NCBI GenBank assembly: GCA_028820505.1
Contig: JAPPIT010000078.1
Span: 1 to 50,188, forward strand
Length of the DNA: 50,188 bases
Source: Defluviicoccus sp.
Lineage (GTDB): Bacteria > Pseudomonadota > Alphaproteobacteria > MPNO01
Direction of reading: 5' to 3'
Shown here: positions 15,560-23,600 of the stretch, piece after piece
Layout: each line of letters starts with the position of its first letter
How positions within the stretch are numbered: the stretch's first letter is position 1
Program-made: the position numbers and the translations under genes
The notes under the pieces: generated by a model
Seen by the model: the letters and a program-made list of their open reading frames with translations, nothing else
What the model was told of the DNA's origin: nothing
Databases searched by the model: none

Positions 15560-16810
15560 ATGCGCGTCGAGGCCGTCAAGTCGGATATCCCGCAGCCGCT
15601 CGCCAACTACACCGAGGCGTTTTGCGCGGGCGGGCTGGTTTTTGCCGCGGGCCAGCTTCCCACCGATTTCAAGACCGGCATTCCGCCCGAAGCGCGGACC
15701 GACCCGGCCTTTCCCTATTACGGCTCGGACATCAAGAAGCGCACGCACTATGTGCTGAAGAACCTCGCGAAAACCTTCGAAGCGGCGGGTTCCTCGCTCG
15801 ACCACATCGTCAAGGCCCAGGTGTTTCTCGAGGATCTTAACGATTTCAATGCCTTCGACGAGGTCTGGAAGGAGTATTTCAGCACCCCGCCCGCGCGCAC
15901 GACGGTCGGCACCAGCGGTCTCCTGGTCAGGGACGCGATGATCGAGATCGACCTGATCGGCTACGTCCCGGGCGAGCTCGACTGCATCCCGGTCACGTCC
16001 GATGCGCCGCAGCCTCTGGCGAACTACACCGAGGCCTACCGGGTCGGCGGACTGGTTTTCGCCGCCGGGCAACTGCCCAGCGACTTCAAAACCGGCATCC
16101 CCGCCGAGGCGCGAACCGACCCGGCCTTTCCCTATTACGGCTCGGACATCAAGAAGCGCACGCACTACGTGCTCAAGAATCTCGCCAGGACCTTCGAGGC
16201 CGCCGGGTCCTCGCTCGACCACGTCGTCAAGGCGCAGGTCTTCCTCGAGGACCTCAATGAGTTCGATGCTTTCGACGAGGTCTGGAAGGAATATTTCGGA
16301 ACTCCGCCCGCGCGCACGACGGTCGGCACCAGCGGTCTCCTGGTCAGGGACGCGATGATCGAGATCGACCTGATCGGCTATGTCCCGGGCGCGTTCGATT
16401 GCACCGCCGTCAGATCGGATGCGCCGCAGCCGCTCGCCAACTACACCGAGGCCTATCGGCTGGGCGACTATGTCTTCGCCGCCGGCCAGCTGCCGAGCGA
16501 CTTCAGGACCGGCATCCCGGCCGAGGCGCGCACCGATCCGGCCTTTCCCTATTACGGCTCCGACATCAAGAAGCGGACCCGCTATGTCCTCGACAATCTC
16601 GCGCGCACCTTCGCCGCCGCCGGAAGCTCGCTCGACGAGGTGATAAAGGCGCAGGTCTTCCTCGAAGATCTGAACGATTTCAATGCCTTCGACGAGGTCT
16701 GGAAGGAATATTTCCGGACACCGCCCGCCCGCACGACGGTGGGCACGACGGGTCTTCTGGTCAGGGATTCGATGATCGAGATCGACCTGATCGGGGCGAT
16801 CCGGAGCTGA
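15560..16810 (+). CDS. Three tandem RidA (YjgF/YER057c/UK114) domains in one polypeptide
   Basis: The 416-residue protein consists of three RidA domains at about 1-139, 140-278 and 279-416. The repeat period is exactly 139 codons (417 bases). By eye domains 1 and 2 differ at about 15 of 139 positions. Each domain keeps the Tyr of LANYTEA, the substrate-carboxylate Arg of PPARTTVGT and the Glu of MIEIDLIG. The Ser of the E. coli ITSGQ segment is Ala in all three (FAAGQLP). RidA hydrolyses reactive enamine/imine intermediates to keto acids, and classical members are homotrimers of about 130-residue chains with active sites between subunits. A one-chain trimer is the obvious inference. The ATG at 15560 is preceded by AAGGAAGGA. 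It heads an operon with the two small proteins that follow. Confidence 0.93.
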   Translation: MRVEAVKSDIPQPLANYTEAFCAGGLVFAAGQLPTDFKTGIPPEARTDPAFPYYGSDIKKRTHYVLKNLAKTFEAAGSSLDHIVKAQVFLEDLNDFNAFDEVWKEYFSTPPARTTVGTSGLLVRDAMIEIDLIGYVPGELDCIPVTSDAPQPLANYTEAYRVGGLVFAAGQLPSDFKTGIPAEARTDPAFPYYGSDIKKRTHYVLKNLARTFEAAGSSLDHVVKAQVFLEDLNEFDAFDEVWKEYFGTPPARTTVGTSGLLVRDAMIEIDLIGYVPGAFDCTAVRSDAPQPLANYTEAYRLGDYVFAAGQLPSDFRTGIPAEARTDPAFPYYGSDIKKRTRYVLDNLARTFAAAGSSLDEVIKAQVFLEDLNDFNAFDEVWKEYFRTPPARTTVGTTGLLVRDSMIEIDLIGAIRS

Positions 16811-16819
16811 GGAGCGACG

Positions 16820-17116
16820 ATGGCCAAGTTTCTGGTTCTGGCGCGACCCAAGAAACCGTTGCCGCAAAAGGCCAACGTGGAGGGCGCGCGCGCCCAGTGG
16901 CGGGCGCTGCGCGACGAGGGCAGGGCCGAGGTCTATGAGATCGTCGAGGACAACGGCGCGGGCTTCGCGGTTTTGGTCGACGTCGAGGACCATGACGAGC
17001 TGATGGCCCTGTTGTTCCGGAACCCGGGCGGGAGCTGGGGCTCCTACGAGGTCTATCCGCTCGGCACGCTGGAGGGCGAGACCCGGGCGATGCGCGAAGC
17101 CGGAATCATCCCGTAG
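16820..17116 (+). CDS. Small protein, YCII / muconolactone-isomerase-like fold candidate (98 aa)
   Basis: A 98-residue protein starting MAKFLVLARPKKPLPQ. The pattern of a first beta strand, a helix (GARAQWRALRDEGR), a strand pair (EVYEIVEDNGAGFAVLVDVEDHDELMALL) and a late SYEVYPLGTL strand suggests a dimeric alpha/beta ferredoxin-like barrel of the YCII or muconolactone-isomerase type. I do not recognise a named family with certainty. It starts nine bases after the RidA gene. It is related to the next protein: both begin MAKFL and share VDVEDH-E-L and a final Y-[AIV]-[AL] segment. A role beside RidA, such as handling the same reactive metabolite, is inference. Confidence 0.8.
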   Translation: MAKFLVLARPKKPLPQKANVEGARAQWRALRDEGRAEVYEIVEDNGAGFAVLVDVEDHDELMALLFRNPGGSWGSYEVYPLGTLEGETRAMREAGIIP

Positions 17117-17133
17117 CGCTCAAGGAACGAATC

Positions 17134-17388
17134 ATGGCCAAATTCCTGATCATCAACCGTCCGCCGCCGCACCGCACCAAGGACGCGCCCGTGGGCCAGT
17201 GCGTCAACCATTTCGTTTCGCTGGGACAAAGCAACCGCGCTTCGGTCTACCCGATCGCCGGGCTCAAGGGCTATGCGACCCTGGTCGATGTCGAAGACCA
17301 CGAGGAACTGCGCGAGGTGGTGGCGGGCAACGCCATGGGGAATATCGAGGAATACCGGATCATCGCGCTTGCCGATCTTCGCGACTGA
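17134..17388 (+). CDS. Small paralogue of the preceding protein (84 aa)
   Basis: An 84-residue protein starting MAKFLIINRPPPHR. It aligns with the preceding 98-residue protein over the MAKFL start, a helix, an S-V-Y-P-I strand, TLVDVEDHEEL and the final strand EYRIIALADL. It is shorter by the C-terminal tail. The likely fold is a small ferredoxin-like barrel; the function is unknown. It lies 17 bases downstream of its paralogue, with an AAGGAACG ribosome site, and ends the RidA unit. A 17-base palindrome directly follows its stop. Confidence 0.78.
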   Translation: MAKFLIINRPPPHRTKDAPVGQCVNHFVSLGQSNRASVYPIAGLKGYATLVDVEDHEELREVVAGNAMGNIEEYRIIALADLRD

Positions 17389-17395
17389 CCGAAGC

Positions 17396-17412
17396 CCGTC
17401 CGGACCGGACGG
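17396..17412 (+). terminator. Perfect palindrome after the RidA operon, possible terminator
   Basis: CCGTCCGG-A-CCGGACGG begins eight bases after the stop of the 84-residue gene. It can form a six-pair GC stem with a GGACC loop. There is no T-run, so intrinsic termination is uncertain; a transcription-factor site is the alternative. Confidence 0.35.
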
Positions 17413-17500
17413 CAACCGATTCGGCCAGGATACCGTTCGCATCGTGTACTAAGTCCTTCTCCCCGCGTATAGATGCGGACGGGGATTTGGGGCCGGCCAT

Positions 17501-18703
17501 ATGTTCCTGAGACGATCGCAACTCTTGACATGGGTCGGGGTTGCGGTGGCGTTGGCGGTGCCCGCGATGTCCGCCGCCCAGGCCGCCACCGAGGTGCTGG
17601 GCGCGCGAATCGGTCCCGGCAAGACCAGCACGCGATTTGTCCTGGACCTGAACGCCTCGGTCTCGTTCAACGCCTTTACCCTGGAAAAGCCCTACCGGGT
17701 GGTCATCGACCTGCCGGCCGTCACGTGGCGGCTCGACCCGTTGAGGACGCCCAGGGGCGGACTGGTCCGGGCGTTCCGGTACGGGCATTTCCGGGACGAT
17801 GTCTCGCGCGTCGTGCTCGACGTCTCGCGGCCCGTGGCAATCGCAAGGTCCTTCGTGCTGCCGCCCAAGCGCGGCCGGATCCACCGGCTGGTCGTCGATT
17901 TGCGCCCCATCAGCGCGGCGGAGTTCGCGCGCGGGGCCAAACCCAAGCCCGCGGCCGTGCCGCAGACCGCAACCGCCTCGATACCGCTGCCCAAGCGCCG
18001 CGTCCCGCGAAGCGTGAAGACGGTTGCCATCGATCCCGGACATGGCGGCGTCGATCCGGGCGCTATCGGAGTGCGCGGCACGCGGGAAAAGCGGGTGACG
18101 CTGAGCCACGCTCTGGCTCTGGCGAGAAAGCTCCGCGCGTCGGGGCGCTACCGGGTGGTTTTGACCCGGGCGCGGGACGTGTTCGTGCCGCTGCGGGTGC
18201 GCGTCGCGATCGCGCGCCGCCGGGCCGCGGACCTCTTCATTTCTCTCCACGCCGATTCGATCCCCAGGTCCAGCGTGCGGGGCGCCTCCATCTACACCCT
18301 GTCCGAACGGGCCTCCGACCGTCAGGCGGCGAGGCTGGCCGCCAAGGAGAACAAGGCCGATCTGATCGCGGGCATCGACCTCAACGAGCAGACTTCCGAC
18401 GTCGCCAGCTTTCTCATCGACCTTGCCCAACGCCAGACCATGAACGATTCGGCGGACTTCGCGCGGATCCTCACCAACGAGATCGGCAAGGTCCGGCCGC
18501 TGCTTCGCAACACCCACCGTTTCGCGGGGTTCGCGGTCCTCAAGGCGCCCGACGTTCCCTCGGTTCTGGTGGAGCTCGGGTATCTCTCCAACCCCTCGGA
18601 CGAGCGCCGTCTCAACCAGGCGCGGGAGCGGAATCGCGTCGTCGCCGCGATAGCGCGGGCCGTCGATCGATATTTTGCCCGCGAACAGGCTTTTAAACGG
18701 TAA
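17501..18703 (+). CDS. amiC: N-acetylmuramoyl-L-alanine amidase with AMIN domain (AmiC-like)
   Basis: This 400-residue periplasmic enzyme cleaves the amide between MurNAc and the stem peptide of peptidoglycan, helping daughter cells separate. A signal peptide ends MSAAQAA (about residue 29). An AMIN domain (about 35-140) normally targets the septum, with the segment PYRVVIDLPAVTW. A basic Pro/Lys linker follows, then an Amidase_3 domain. Zinc-site residues are H181 in IDPGHGG, H250 in ISLHADS and the catalytic E358 in VLVELGYLSNP. The gene lies directly before the PBP1A gene and prfB, a conserved alphaproteobacterial arrangement. Confidence 0.94.
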   Translation: MFLRRSQLLTWVGVAVALAVPAMSAAQAATEVLGARIGPGKTSTRFVLDLNASVSFNAFTLEKPYRVVIDLPAVTWRLDPLRTPRGGLVRAFRYGHFRDDVSRVVLDVSRPVAIARSFVLPPKRGRIHRLVVDLRPISAAEFARGAKPKPAAVPQTATASIPLPKRRVPRSVKTVAIDPGHGGVDPGAIGVRGTREKRVTLSHALALARKLRASGRYRVVLTRARDVFVPLRVRVAIARRRAADLFISLHADSIPRSSVRGASIYTLSERASDRQAARLAAKENKADLIAGIDLNEQTSDVASFLIDLAQRQTMNDSADFARILTNEIGKVRPLLRNTHRFAGFAVLKAPDVPSVLVELGYLSNPSDERRLNQARERNRVVAAIARAVDRYFAREQAFKR

Positions 18704-18741
18704 TGTCCGTGTCCATATTCACTTGAGCGGTTCCAGTGACT

Positions 18742-18775
18742 CCGCCCTTCGGCGGATGGGGCGGTCGCACCGCCC
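18742..18775 (+). promoter_or_regulatory. Two adjacent hairpins in the PBP1A upstream region
   Basis: CCGCC-CTTC-GGCGG (18742-18755) is followed by GGGCGG-TCGCA-CCGCCC (18759-18775). They lie in the 99-base gap between the amidase gene and the PBP1A start. They could weaken read-through or structure the leader. Confidence 0.35.
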
Positions 18776-18802
18776 GGAAGCGGTCGGTTCATTGCGGTCG
18801 AC

Positions 18803-21223
18803 ATGCGCGTTCTGAAGACGGTCGGCGTACTGGCTTTGCTGCTCATCGTCGTCGGGCTTCTCGCCGGCGGCGGCGTGGTCTGGCTGCTCCACAGCTATGG
18901 CCGCGATCTCCCGGACCATGCCCAGCTCGCCGACTACGAACCCCCGATGGTGAGCCGGGTCCATGCCGGAGACGGTCGGCTTCTCGCCGAATTCGCCACC
19001 GAAAAGCGGGTCTTCGTTCCGGTCTCGGCCATGCCCCGGCGGGTCATCGGCGCCTTCGTCTCCGCCGAGGACAAGACGTTCTTCGAACATCCCGGCATCG
19101 ACCTCCCCGGCATCGCGACGGCGGCGGTCAAGAACGTCATGCGGATCGGCACCGACCGGCGGCCCGTCGGAGCGTCCACCATTACCCAGCAGGTGACGAA
19201 GAACTTCCTCCTGACCGACGCCGTTTCCTACCGGCGCAAGATCCGCGAGATCGTTCTCGCCCTCCGGATCGAACGAGCGTTGTCCAAGGAGCGCATCCTC
19301 GAACTCTATCTCAACCAGATCTATCTCGGTTTCGGCTCCTACGGCGTCGCGGCGGCGGCGATAAACTATTTCAACAAATCCCTCGACGAGCTCACGCTGG
19401 CCGAGGCGGCCTTTATGGCCGGACTTCCCAAGGCGCCCAACAACTACGACCCGACGCGCCGGCCTGAGGCCGCGCGGGCGAGGCGGGACTACGTGATCCG
19501 CCGGATGCTGGAGGACGGCCGCATCGGCGAGGCCGAGGCGGCGCTGGCCCGGTCCGGCCCGGTGGAAGTGCGGACCCCCGACGAGGTGCTGGTCGCCAAG
19601 GCCGAATATTTCGTCGAGGAGGTCCGCCGCGAACTCGCCGACCGGTTCGGCGAAGCCAAGCTATACGGCGGCGGGCTGTCGGTACGGACGACGCTCGATC
19701 CCCGTTTGCAGGTCGAGGCCGACCGGGCGCTGCGGAACGGGCTGCTCGCCTATGATCGGCGGCACGGCTGGCGCGGCCCGGTCGCCCGGATCGATCCGGA
19801 TCGACCCATCGCCCCCCAGCTCGCGCCGCTGGAGGCGGCGGGCCTGCCCGATGGCTGGCGGGCGGCGGCCGTCGAATCGGTCACCGCGACCGCCGCCCGG
19901 ATCCGTCTGGCTTCCGGAGCGACGGGGACGATCCCGCTGGAGCGGTTGCGCTGGGCCCGGAAACGGCTCAAGGGCCAGAAGCGGGGTCCTGCGGTCAAGC
20001 GGGTTTCCGATGTGCTCGCCTCCGGCGACGCGATCCTCGTTGAGCGCGAGACCGGGCAGGACGGCGCGCCGGGCGAGGGTTTCGCGCTCTGCCAGATCCC
20101 CGACGTCGATGGCGCGCTGGTCGCGCTCGATCCCCATACCGGCCGGGTGCTGGCGCTGACCGGCGGCTTCAGCTTCGAGGCGAGCGAGTTCAACCGCGCG
20201 ACCCAGGCCAGGCGCCAGCCCGGTTCGGCGTTCAAGCCCTTCGTCTATCTCGCCGCGCTCGACAGCGGGCTTACCCCATCGAGCCTCGTTCTCGATGCGC
20301 CGTTCGTCATCGACCAGGGGCCGGGCGTCGGAAAGTGGAAGCCGGCGAACTACACGAGGCGGTTCTACGGTCCGACCCCGATGCGGATCGGCGTCGAGAA
20401 GTCCCGCAACCTGATGACGGTGCGCGTGGCCCAACGCGTCGGCATGGAGGCGGTGGCGCGCCAGGCGGAACGTTTCGGCGTGGTCGACCGCCTGCCGCGG
20501 ATGCTGTCGATGGCGCTGGGTGCGGGCGAGACTACCCTGCTTCGCCTGACGACGGCCTATGCCATGCTGGTCAATGGCGGCAGGAAGATCGTCCCGACAT
20601 TCCTCGACCGCATCCAGGACCGCAACGGCAACACCGTCTTTCGGCACGACCGCCGGACGTGCCCCGACTGCGTCGAAATTGCCTGGACCGGCCAGGAGGA
20701 ACCCGAGGTGCCGGACACGCGGGAGCGGGTCGCCGATCCGGGAAGCGCCTACCAGGTGGTTTCCATGCTGGAAGGCGTGGTCGAGCGCGGCACGGGGCGC
20801 CGGGTCCGCGCGGTGGGGAAACCGCTCGCCGGAAAGACCGGAACCACGAATGACAGCCTGGACACCTGGTTCATCGGGTTTTCGCCCGATCTCGCGGTGG
20901 GTGTCTTCGTGGGCTTCGACGCGCCGAAGACCCTCGGTCTTGGGGAAAGCGGCTCTTCGGTCGCGGCGCCGATCTTCCGCGATTTCATGAAAGCGGCGCT
21001 CGAGGACAAGCCGGCGATACCGTTTCGTATTCCGCCCGGCATCCGGCTGGTCCGGGTGGACGCGGAAACCGGCCTGGTTGCCCGGGGCTCGGGCAAGGGC
21101 GTCATTCTCGAAGCGTTCAAGCCGGGCACCGAACCCGTCCAGGCCGGTCCGGTGGTCGATTCCGGCGCGGCGCCCAGCGCGGAGAAGCCCGCTACCCCGG
21201 CGCGCCGGCGCGATCTATATTGA
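18803..21223 (+). CDS. mrcA: Class A penicillin-binding protein 1A
   Basis: The 806-residue bifunctional cell-wall synthase polymerises lipid II and cross-links the glycan strands. There is one N-terminal membrane helix (about residues 8-30). The GT51 glycosyltransferase domain shows the catalytic Glu in SAEDKTFFEHPGID and GASTITQQVTKN. An OB-like insert domain lies in the middle. The transpeptidase domain has the nucleophile S475 and K478 in QPGSAFKPF, and K678-T-G-T. A Pro/Ala-rich tail ends the chain. Length and order are typical of PBP1A. It follows the amidase gene and precedes prfB. Confidence 0.97.
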   Translation: MRVLKTVGVLALLLIVVGLLAGGGVVWLLHSYGRDLPDHAQLADYEPPMVSRVHAGDGRLLAEFATEKRVFVPVSAMPRRVIGAFVSAEDKTFFEHPGIDLPGIATAAVKNVMRIGTDRRPVGASTITQQVTKNFLLTDAVSYRRKIREIVLALRIERALSKERILELYLNQIYLGFGSYGVAAAAINYFNKSLDELTLAEAAFMAGLPKAPNNYDPTRRPEAARARRDYVIRRMLEDGRIGEAEAALARSGPVEVRTPDEVLVAKAEYFVEEVRRELADRFGEAKLYGGGLSVRTTLDPRLQVEADRALRNGLLAYDRRHGWRGPVARIDPDRPIAPQLAPLEAAGLPDGWRAAAVESVTATAARIRLASGATGTIPLERLRWARKRLKGQKRGPAVKRVSDVLASGDAILVERETGQDGAPGEGFALCQIPDVDGALVALDPHTGRVLALTGGFSFEASEFNRATQARRQPGSAFKPFVYLAALDSGLTPSSLVLDAPFVIDQGPGVGKWKPANYTRRFYGPTPMRIGVEKSRNLMTVRVAQRVGMEAVARQAERFGVVDRLPRMLSMALGAGETTLLRLTTAYAMLVNGGRKIVPTFLDRIQDRNGNTVFRHDRRTCPDCVEIAWTGQEEPEVPDTRERVADPGSAYQVVSMLEGVVERGTGRRVRAVGKPLAGKTGTTNDSLDTWFIGFSPDLAVGVFVGFDAPKTLGLGESGSSVAAPIFRDFMKAALEDKPAIPFRIPPGIRLVRVDAETGLVARGSGKGVILEAFKPGTEPVQAGPVVDSGAAPSAEKPATPARRRDLY

Positions 21224-21265
21224 CCCCGCCCGCCACGGCATCCACAGGCCCCTGAGTCGGAAGAC

Positions 21266-22382
21266 ATGCGCGCGGAGATCGAATCCGTTCTCGGAGAAAT
21301 CGAGCAGTCCCTGGCGCTGCTGAGGAGGCATCTTTGACCCGGACCGGTCGGAGGCCCGCCTCGCGGAACTGAACGCCCTGGTGGAGGATCCGGCGTTCTG
21401 GGAGAACCCGGAACGCGCCCGCGAGACGATGCGCGAGCGCACGCGGATCGAGAACGCGCTCGGCGGCTACCGCGCTCTCGCCCGCGAGATGCAGGACCAT
21501 CGGGATCTCATAGAACTCGGCGAAGCGGAAGAGGACGAGGAGGTCGTCGGCGAGGCCGAGGCCGCGCTGCTCGCGCTTCGCGCCCGCGCGGCCCGCATGG
21601 AGACCGAGAGCCTGCTGTCCGGCGAGGCCGATTCCAACGACAGCTTTGTCGAGATCCACGCCGGGGCAGGCGGCACCGAATCGCAGGACTGGGCGGAAAT
21701 GCTGGCCCGGATGTACACGCGCTGGGCCGAAGCGCACGGCTATTCCGTCGAGTTGCTTGAGGAAAGCCCCGGCGAGGAGGCGGGTCTCAAGTCGGTCACG
21801 ATGCGCGTCAAGGGCGAGAACGCCTATGGCTGGCTCAAGACGGAGAGCGGCGTCCACCGCCTGGTCCGTATCTCCCCCTTCGACGCGAGCTCGAGGCGGC
21901 ATACCAGCTTCGCGTCGGTCTGGGCCTATCCGGTGATCGAGGACGACATCGAGATCGAGATCGAGGACAAGGACATCCGCATCGACACCTATCGCGCGTC
22001 CGGCGCCGGCGGCCAGCACGTCAACCGCACCGACAGCGCGGTGCGGATCACCCACATTCCGACCAATATCGTCGTCCAGTGCCAGAACGACCGCTCGCAG
22101 CACCGCAACCGGGCGGCGGCCTTCGCGATGCTGCGCGCGCGCCTCTACGAGCTCGAACTGCAGAAGCGCGAGGCCGAGGCCCAGGCCGAGCACGCCGCCA
22201 AGAGCGACATCGGCTGGGGCCACCAGATCCGCTCCTACGTCCTCCAGCCCTACCAGATGGTCAAGGACCTGCGCACCAATATCGAGAAGGGAAACCCCCA
22301 GGCGGTGCTCGACGGCGATCTCGACGCCTTCATGTCGGCTGCGCTCGCCGCGAGGCTCGGCGCCGGCTCGGCCGGGTCGTAG
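21266..22382 (+). CDS. prfB: Peptide chain release factor 2, made by programmed +1 frameshift
   Basis: RF2 releases finished proteins at UGA and UAA codons. The ATG at 21266 opens a 23-codon frame ending at TGA (21335-21337). The rest continues in the +1 frame from GAC at 21336, giving about 371 residues. The shift site matches the classical one: an AGGAGG Shine-Dalgarno-like block (21323-21328), three bases, then CTT TGA C. The stop specificity motif is ISPFD and the peptidyl-hydrolysis motif is GAGGQHVN. In-frame UGA makes RF2 control its own level. An ATG at 21381 would give a truncated protein and is not the real start. Confidence 0.95.
21323..21338 (+). promoter_or_regulatory. prfB +1 programmed frameshift signal
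   Basis: AGGAGG, three spacer bases, then CTTTGAC. The ribosome pauses at the UGA, the internal Shine-Dalgarno-like block pulls the mRNA, and the peptidyl-tRNA at CTT slips forward one base. Spacing is the same as in E. coli prfB. Confidence 0.95.
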
Positions 22383-22400
22383 GCTTCCGGCCCCCGGGCG

Positions 22401-23465
22401 TCACAACCCTTCGATCACGTCCGCCCATTCCTCGAGCGTTTCCTCGTGCCCGAAACGGATGTGGCACGAGAACTGGGTGAAGCCGGCCTCTTCCAGCGCC
22501 CGGATCTTCTCGCGCAGCGCGGCCTTCGTGCCGGTGATCGTCGCGTTGCGGATCAGGTCGGCGGTGATCAGCGGCGCTTCGTCCGGCCTGAGGAACAGCA
22601 GATGACCGCGGTGGAGCGTCAGGTAGCGTGCGTCCTCCGGCGTGTAGCTCCGGTACAGCCCCCGGTAGCGCTCCAGAAGCGGGGCGAGGGTGTCCGGAAG
22701 GTCGAGCCGGATCGTGCCGAACCGCTCCTGCTCGACAAGGTTGTGCAGGACGACGGCGGCGGCCGGCCCGGCGAGCGCCTTCGCGCGGTCGCTGTCGAAG
22801 GCCTCCCCCTCGGCGAGCACGCAGCCGCCGGTGATCGCGGTGGCGTAGAGGCCGGCCGGATCGCGGCCCTCTTCGCGCATGGCTTCCCGCATGTCCGCGG
22901 CATCGGCGGCCGCGCGGTCGAGATTGCCCACCGCCGACATCCAGCCCGCCCCGATCCGGGCCGTCAGCCGCCGCCCTCTCGGTCCGAACGCCGAGACGTG
23001 AAATCGGACCGGATCGTCGATGTTGATCAGCCCGTGCTCGGGGTTGAGGAACCGGATTTTCTGTGTGCCCGTATCGTCGCTCCATTCGATCGTCTCGCCG
23101 TCGAGCAGGCCCCTGACCGCCTCGATATATTCCGCCATCTCCGCCAGGGGGACCGCGCCCCGGCCCATCGTGCGGCGCGCGGTAAACCCGGTGGAAATAC
23201 CGAAATCGATCCGGCCCGGGGCGAGCTTGTTGAGCGAGGCGAGCGCGTTGGCGGCGACCGGGGCGATCCGGTTCGACGGCACCGCCACCGCGGTGCCGAG
23301 ACGGATTCGCGCGGTCTCCACGGCCGCTGCCGCCATGGCGACGAACACGTCGGCGTTCAGCAGCTGGGTATCGGAAAACCAAGCATAGTCGAAGCCGAGC
23401 GCCTCGGCGCGTTTGACGGTCTTCCAGTGTTCCGCCGCCGTCGCGAAACTGACGCCGAAATCCAT
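22401..23465 (-). CDS. LLM-class flavin-dependent oxidoreductase
   Basis: This 354-residue protein has a luciferase-like TIM-barrel. It begins MDFGVSFATAAEHWKTVKRAEALGFDYAWFSDTQLL, with FVAMAAAAVETARIRLGTAV and RIDFGISTGFTARRTMG, which are typical of this family. Members use FMN (or F420 in actinobacteria) to oxidise or oxygenate small molecules. The substrate is not evident. The gene is convergent with prfB, with only 18 bases between the stops, and divergent from the thioesterase gene. No flavin reductase gene is adjacent. Confidence 0.9.
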   Translation of the reverse strand: MDFGVSFATAAEHWKTVKRAEALGFDYAWFSDTQLLNADVFVAMAAAAVETARIRLGTAVAVPSNRIAPVAANALASLNKLAPGRIDFGISTGFTARRTMGRGAVPLAEMAEYIEAVRGLLDGETIEWSDDTGTQKIRFLNPEHGLINIDDPVRFHVSAFGPRGRRLTARIGAGWMSAVGNLDRAAADAADMREAMREEGRDPAGLYATAITGGCVLAEGEAFDSDRAKALAGPAAAVVLHNLVEQERFGTIRLDLPDTLAPLLERYRGLYRSYTPEDARYLTLHRGHLLFLRPDEAPLITADLIRNATITGTKAALREKIRALEEAGFTQFSCHIRFGHEETLEEWADVIEGL

Positions 23466-23541
23466 GACCCGACCTCCACCCGTTGCGCGTCGATAATGGG
23501 CGGGCCGGGCCGCGCTCCGTCAACCCCGTGCGGGCGGCCGC

Positions 23542-23570
23542 TTGACACCCCGCCCCCCCATCGACAAAGA
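23542..23570 (+). promoter_or_regulatory. Weak promoter candidate for the thioesterase gene
   Basis: A perfect TTGACA (23542-23547) is followed after 17 bases by CAAAGA, a poor -10 box. The thioesterase start at 23601 is downstream in the expected range. Confidence 0.25.
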
Positions 23571-23600
23571 GAGCTGCAGGTTTCCGCGGGGAGATATAGG

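Noticed and set aside
15560-16810. RidA triplication as an assembly artefact
   Set aside because: The three copies differ at many amino acids and synonymous sites, so they are not one sequence collapsed or duplicated by the assembler.
15314-16993. Long minus-strand frame opposite the RidA gene
   Set aside because: It mirrors the three RidA repeats, so it is repetitive by necessity. The plus-strand frame has clear RidA motifs.
17501-18517. Minus-strand frame opposite the amidase gene
   Set aside because: It is antisense to a protein with signal peptide, AMIN domain and zinc-site residues. Its own translation has no recognisable feature.
21335-21337. Early stop in prfB as a sequencing error or pseudogene
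   Set aside because: The surrounding AGGAGG and CTTTGAC match the known programmed frameshift site.
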